Shown: positions 38,720 to 64,000 of the stretch, one piece after another
Numbering within the stretch: position 1 is the stretch's first letter
How the letters are laid out: the number at the start of each line of letters is the position of its first letter
Source: Aplysia californica
Lineage: Eukaryota > Mollusca > Gastropoda > Aplysiida > Aplysiidae
DNA length: 64,000 nt
Direction of reading: 5' to 3'
Assembly (NCBI RefSeq): GCF_000002075.1
Contig: NW_004797281.1
Location: 527,714-591,713 of the forward strand
Translations under genes and position numbers: made by a program
The notes under the pieces: generated by a model
Databases searched by the model: none
What the model was told of the DNA's origin: nothing
The model's input: only the letters and a program-made list of their open reading frames with translations

Positions 38720-41170
38720 GGCACACATGACATCACTGACTGTTATGCATTCTGATTGCAGCTTATACGTAGCTCAATAATAGTTTATTGTAGAAAACTA
38801 TTTGCTTTATGTCTTGTATCCTCATTGACACCGTTTACATTGTTTAGGAGGCATGCTGCTTCATAATTGCCTGTCAGTGCCAACCCATGCTGACTGGAAA
38901 TGGAATGCAGTAGGCCTACCCCATTAAACGAACAAACAGAGATACTTCAAAATACTTGATAACATTACTTTCCTCATTTAGAGCCAAACTCACTTCTACA
39001 AGCAAAGGTGAAGAGCTTATTCATTACACCACAGATTCCAGTCATCAATTATGCTCAAACTGAATGTACAGTGAGAAAGTCATTAAAACTCATATAAGGA
39101 AATGTTACGCTTTGTACACAATCAAGAGTATCGTGTTAGAGAAACATAACAACTTTCAACAATATGCTAATTTTTGTTTACACAAAATACACATACAAAT
39201 GCACAGATACTTCCATGCAAAACTGTCTTTTATTCTCAACAGAAAACTCTTCCACTATCTCCAAGCATTCAGTTCCTTTTTCAATAAATGTTTAGACAAA
39301 ATTCTAAGAGGAGACAGGCAAATAAAACCATACCCCCCCCTCCCCCAACCCCCCTCTCCTGAGACAAACAGAGAAAAAAATCCCCTAAAATACCCCCTGA
39401 CACGGCCCTTTGCTCCTTGAGACAAAATGTAATAGTTTTATTAATTTACCCCGTAGTATAATACTTTACTTCGAGACACCGCAAGGATAGAAAACTATTG
39501 TAAGTTCAATTTTCCATTTCATTTTTTTCTCTTGTTCAGAGCAGACTTACAAAAAAGTGGCTATTTTGAGCAAGGTTGAAAAGATGAATAGACAAAAACA
39601 ACTAAAGGAAAGAAAAGAAACGTGACCTAAAAGTGGCATCCTCCAACTTCCCGCCTAACACCATTAGGATAAAATGAAATAGCATGAAAATCCATCACAA
39701 AACAGACATGGGCCAACAAGCTGAAAATATTGTCTTTTTTTTTTTATACAATAAAAAGTACAATTTTACACAATGTTAATATTTTAAAACCAAGTTATAT
39801 TACAAACATTTATAAATATCTTTTATATAATTTTCAACATATAAAAAAATATTGTATCAGAAATCAACACTGCTCGTTACACAGAGCTGAGAGAGTTGAG
39901 ACAAAACAAGACCATGGCAAGGATGATGAATGGATACGATACACAAAGAACAGTGATGATACCCCCTCCTCTTTTTTTCCTTCCTAGCTGTTCTCTAAAA
40001 ATAAACAATTGGAGATCAACTGGTCCTAGGATATACCAACAAGAGATGGTAGAATTGTGCAGAGGTCAGCCAGTAACTGGTAATTGTATGGGGTTAAATG
40101 AGTTAAATGCCCCCTTCACCACTGAATGTCTATTCAAGAAGAGGGGCCTAAAATTTCAAGGACCCCTGAGCGAGTATTGAGTTCTTGTGTGCTGTCGCGG
40201 CATCGCTGAGCACTTATGACACCACAGTGCCAGAAAGGAGAGAGAGGGCGGCCAAAAAAAAACATCTTTCTGTAATAGGACTGAAGTAGGTAGAGAGCCT
40301 CTAACTCTAACACTCCAAAAAATGGCCTAAGTTCAAGAACGAACCCATGGGCCATTCAAACTGTTATCTGAACCACTGACCCTCTTGATACTGAATGGGA
40401 CAGTGGTCTCCCTGACAGAGCGAAAAAATGTAGAGACGAGCAAACTTTCCTTTGAAGCACTTGAAAGTAAGGAACATTTTTTTAAGTAGGCTTAATTGTT
40501 GAAAGAATGAAGCAGTTTTTTTTTCACTCTTCTTCAAAATTTTGCTTTCTGGGCTTAGTACATTTTAACAGCTTGGCAGCAATTTGCAGAGTTCATAAGA
40601 TAAAGAGGTTGTTAAACTGATTTTTTTTTTTAAATGACTCGCCGACTCCAAAACAAACGTAGGCGATCGGCTCGACCCACCCAAATGGGCACCTCATATA
40701 AAGGTTTCATGTCCCCATTAACACAATTTATATCTCTTCTAGTAAGTGAACAGCTTTGGCTCCGCTAGAGAGGACCATCCAGGCCAAGCAGAAAGTAGCA
40801 TCGAAGTGAAGCAAATATGAGATTGATGTTGCCAGCAAATAACTACCTCGAAGGCGAATAAAACTCAAGTCTTCTGCATGCAACGGTCTATCATGTTTTA
40901 CTAAAATTAAAGTATAAAAATATGAGATAATAAAGCTAGAGCATTGTAGCTGAACTGAGCTGGGCAAAAGGTCTAACTAGGACGGTGTTACAAAAACTCA
41001 CAACTCTACAAATTTGATCTACCAGTAAGATTATGAAGAGTCCTCCAACATTGCAGATCTAAATAAATTAATTGTTCTGGCGTTTTTCTGACTTAGAGCA
41101 AAACAAAAGTACGCCAAGTCTTAATTCAACAAACTGATTAAATCCACTATTTTGTTCCATAAAACAAATG
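38720..41170. other. Intergenic stretch between CDK5RAP1 and ABCC
   Basis: No gene was recognised. A further diverged family B piece lies near 39560-39650, and a degraded tRNA-SINE relative at about 40140-40370 (minus). The rest is AT-rich. Confidence 0.45.
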
Positions 41171-41176
41171 TAAGAC

Positions 41177-41608
41177 CTTGTGGTGAAATCAGGCGCTCGT
41201 CAAAATAAAGAATTCAAACCATCTGGCATTTTTCGTTCCATGGCGGAATTTTTTAAAAACGTTTCTTTTTTTTTTTGGCTTAACACCTTTAACGTCTATT
41301 TAAAAACACATTTCTGTGCGGCTTTTATTGTAAAACGTTGATCAATGGCACACAAAATGCAAATTTGCCATTCCTAAGGACTCTCATTCTCAAATTTTAG
41401 AAGCCACCAAACTTTGGTGGCCATTTTATCGCTAATTTTACTCCAGACATCATGTGACCCCACCTCTTTCAATCACAAATAATATCTCAACTGCTATTCA
41501 AGGAAGACAGGCACTCTTTTCATCAAAAGAAAGATATACATACAAACAAGCTTTATGATGATACCAATAACACCATATGCCCAAAATTTGACAAGCGCCT
41601 GGTTCCAC
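41177..41608. mobile_element. MITE of about 430 bp with inverted ends
   Basis: The left end GTGGTGAAATCAGGCGCTCG is mirrored by AAGCGCCTGGTTCCACCAC on the right. Homologous fragments occur at 33380-33570 and 55400-55610 (shared AGGCACACAAAAT, ACCAAACTTTGG and CTATTCAAG). No transposase frame is present. Confidence 0.6.
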
Positions 41609-41619
41609 CACATCGTGAA

Positions 41620-43960
41620 ACAAATTATCGTCGGTCGCCTGATAAAACCGTGAATTCCACAAATTTTCGAAAATCGTTTTTTTGCATATTTTGATAGTGC
41701 TCGGTGAGATACATGTCCCTGTAAAACTATTTTTCTATTATCTCGACTCAAACGTGTAATCTGAAGTAGTAAGAAAATCGTGAAAAAACACCGAGCCCCA
41801 CACAGGCAAGATTTGAAAATGAAAATCGTGAATACAAACTTTTTCGATAAAATGACCACCTACGGTAAAAAATGTACTACAGTATTATTTCTAAAAGGTA
41901 ATTGACTAGATTTATCAATTATTTAGCTGATGTCTTGAACGCCAAATGACAGAGAAAATCAGTTTTTTCTCTCTCCTGTAAAATTTGCTTCCAGTGGAAT
42001 TCACGATTTCATCAGGCAAACGACGTTATGTTTCTTAAAGCTGGATATCACTAACTAAGGTGGTTTGTAACGAAAAATTAAAGCTACAATAGAGTAGAAG
42101 AAGAAGTCACAACATGCACTGGTACTGTACATGTAATAGTAGCAAGCTAGAAAGTTACAACGTTTTGGTCATAGTCAGCTCATATGCAAATATACATAGA
42201 CCTAATTATCTTAAACTTAGTCCATAAGCAGTGTACAAGATACTACCAAAAACCCCCCCAAAAAACAACAAAAAAAGTTTTTAAAAAACCCAAACAAAAC
42301 AGTAGCTGCAACCACTAGAGTATCCACATAATTGCTGAGAGAAAATAATGGAAATAGGGCACATGACAAAAGCAATACCCTTATAATTTTGTGTTTTGTT
42401 CGTCATTTTTTCAGTGTAGCTGTTTTTCGCATTCTCATTGACACAATTTAGATCAAGAAGGAAGTGAATATATTTTGACTTTGCCAGTCAGGGCCAACCC
42501 AGGCTCAGAGGCCTACAATGTCTTAACAGAAGGAGCGAGATACTCGATAAAAATTCACTCATGAATTTCAAGTTCATGAATTTGATTGTCTTATCATTGT
42601 GGCCTTCAGTCAACATTTTCAATTCAGCCTTAAAATGACCCCTATAATATAGAACTTACTTTACATTTCTGCTATTGGCCTTTTGCATACATGCTCTTTC
42701 TAGTTCTAGTCATGTAGCCATCACAATCTTGTGTCAGTCTTTCCTTCTGTTTCCAAGAATGTTCAGTCAAATGACTCAATGACATCAAATGAACTTGTTC
42801 TATATTTTCAAATATATGTACATTTACTTATTGTTCTTAAGCAGGGCACTGTTAACGATACAACATGTCAAAGTCATCAAAATAAAAGCCTACTGTTCGA
42901 TGCCAGGAAAACAAATTTAAAATAACAGATGCATAAAATCATAAATGCTTTGGGAAAGTTGTGGCTTTTCACTTCACCCCAAAAAGTGCGGGTGAGATTT
43001 AGAGGCAAGAGGCAATATCTACATAAAGTTGATAAAGCGACATTCATAGAAGTAGATTGTACTCTCAAGGATATATAAACATCATGTTCGTAAAGCAAGC
43101 CATTAATGGCCAAATATCAGTTATGAAACATGTTTTACAGAACCGGTTTAGTTGAACCCTGAAATTTGCTAAAAAATTGGAACCCTAAGTAATGTGCAAA
43201 TGAGAGATTTGAGCAAAGATCTCTACAAAACGACCAGTGCACTTTAAATGCCCGCTGCAGTGAGCGCTACTTTCCTTCTTTTGCACATTGAAAACAGGCC
43301 TTGTTCCATCTTTTGCACTCTAAAGGCACACCTCAGTATACAATACTTTTATCCCCCTTCATCCAAATGCGCATCTAGCGAGCTTTAGAGCAAATGTTGA
43401 ATCAAAGGGCTCAGAGTTAACTACCTTTTTCCTCAGTGCTTCTAAAAGGACTCTGGACAAGAATAAATATGTTCAAAAGCTGCTCTGAAGAAAGGTGGTT
43501 ATTCTCCACAACTGCATGGAGGATGGATCAAAACCTTTGTTTATCACAATCTCCAAAGTGGTGTATAATCCTCAGTCTAAAACTTGCGCTAGCTCCGATC
43601 AGTTTCTCCTCCTCCCAAGGCTCTCTATTGCATGCCTCATACTTCATGTTGGCTCTAATCAGATCCAAGACTACCACCCGCAATCCTTCCCCTTTTTAAA
43701 AAAGCCTTTCCTTCCCCTCTGCCACACTCATACTGGAACCAATCAATACCTATACCCCACCATCATCATTATCACAGACCAAATAATTCCCCTTTCTCGT
43801 GTTTTGTTTTTCTTGAAGCCTATCAATCTCCACCACGTTGGCACAATTTTACATAACGTACAAATATTGGCACCAAAATCAGGACACAGAACAAAAAAAA
43901 ATACCTAAGCAGTCCGTTCATTCCCGAAATTCCTCCCCCTCCCCCACCGCCACATCATCA
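41620..43960. other. Downstream flank of the ABCC gene
   Basis: This should contain the ABCC 3' UTR, in the minus direction from 43971. A SINE body fragment lies at about 42480-42580 (CAGTCAGGGCCAACCCAGGC). No canonical polyadenylation signal was found on the minus strand close to the stop; a minus-strand AATAAA occurs near 41330. No other gene was recognised. Confidence 0.4.
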
Positions 43961-43971
43961 GCCCCAACCAA

Positions 43972-63558
<19,587 letters not shown>

Positions 63559-63723
63559 CTGTGAAAAGATTCGGTATGTGGTTAGATATAACGTTAACCA
63601 AATAAATATTTAGGCACCAGTCATGTTTAATGGACAAGAAACTTAGAAGACTGTGACGTAATGGTCAGGCTCTTTGCAATGAGGCATGAGTTATATTCCC
63701 AAATAAGGAAGATAATATCAGTG

Positions 63724-64000
63724 AGTATCTCAGGAAGATGTATCATCCAGTACCTTCGGAAGATATATAAATCCAGGATCTCGAGAACATATATCTTTGA
63801 ATGTCACAGAAAGATGTTTTGTCCAGTCTCTTGGGAGGATGTATCATTGTATACCTCAGGAATATATATTATCAAGTATCTCAGGAAGGACTTTTCATCC
63901 TGGACCTCGGGAAAATGTATCATCCATTATCTCAGTAGGATATATCATTGAACATCTTGGGAAGATAGATCATCCATTATCTCTCTGCAAGATATATCAT
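63724..64000. repeat. Degenerate 25-bp minisatellite, at least 11 units
   Basis: Units follow AGTATCTCAGGAAGATGTAT plus CATCC, with 25-26 base spacing and substitutions in nearly every unit. The array runs off the right edge, in the ABCC intron upstream of the exon at 63558. A continuous open frame across it comes from the repeat and is not a gene. Confidence 0.8.

Noticed and set aside
41494-41859. 121-residue minus-strand frame with hydrophobic segments
   Set aside because: It overlaps the right end of the 41.2-kb MITE and its flank; no homology recognised and no splice context.
63661-63951. 96-residue open frame near the right edge
   Set aside because: It follows the 25-bp minisatellite exactly; repeat-driven and lacking splice sites.

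Overview
The window is nuclear DNA from an animal. All recognisable genes are spliced, with GT-AG introns (one GC-AG), and most of the sequence is introns and dispersed repeats. The protein families (type-B carboxylesterase, calcipressin/RCAN, CDK5RAP1, ABCC/MRP transporter) occur throughout metazoans. Frequent short motifs such as CTAGATCTAGAT and TACATGTA, SINE tails ending in (ATT)n, and many small TIR elements suggest a lophotrochozoan, most likely a gastropod mollusc. That placement is inference; no sequence here proves it.

Layout: (1) 1-5551, plus strand: the last exons of a carboxylesterase/cholinesterase-like gene that starts left of the window. About 1.67 kb carrying its catalytic-histidine exon is present twice in direct orientation. 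(2) 5552-15475: intergenic DNA with SINEs, microsatellites, a mariner-type transposase fossil, pogo-like and TTAA-type MITEs and a trinucleotide inverted repeat. (3) 15476-19065, minus strand: a complete four-exon RCAN gene (213 codons before the stop). (4) 19066-24065: the interval between divergent RCAN and CDK5RAP1, rich in near-perfect palindromes. (5) 24066-36414, plus strand: a complete 13-exon CDK5RAP1 gene (612 aa). (6) 36415-43971: intergenic SINEs and a 430-bp MITE. (7) 43972-63558 and beyond the right edge, minus strand: 18 exons (about 940 aa) of an ABCC1/MRP1-like transporter, from just before NBD1 to the stop codon. The 5' part (TMD0, TMD1) lies off the window. A 100-base N gap (47123-47222) lies in one of its introns.

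The four genes have unrelated jobs: ester hydrolysis, calcineurin control, mitochondrial tRNA methylthiolation and efflux transport. Nothing suggests they act together. Every junction listed for the three long genes was read from the sequence, and the phases add up.

I found no clear new multi-gene system. The most interesting signals concern gene structure. In two neighbouring unrelated genes, the 3' end of an exon plus its splice donor has been copied into the following intron as a tandem repeat. One CDK5RAP1 splice acceptor appears to come from a transposon end. Two related types of palindromic hairpin repeats surround the first exon of CDK5RAP1. A second, nearly identical copy of an esterase exon lies beside the first. 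The open-frame coordinates used here were re-derived from splice sites, because several long frames begin at GTG or TTG rather than ATG.
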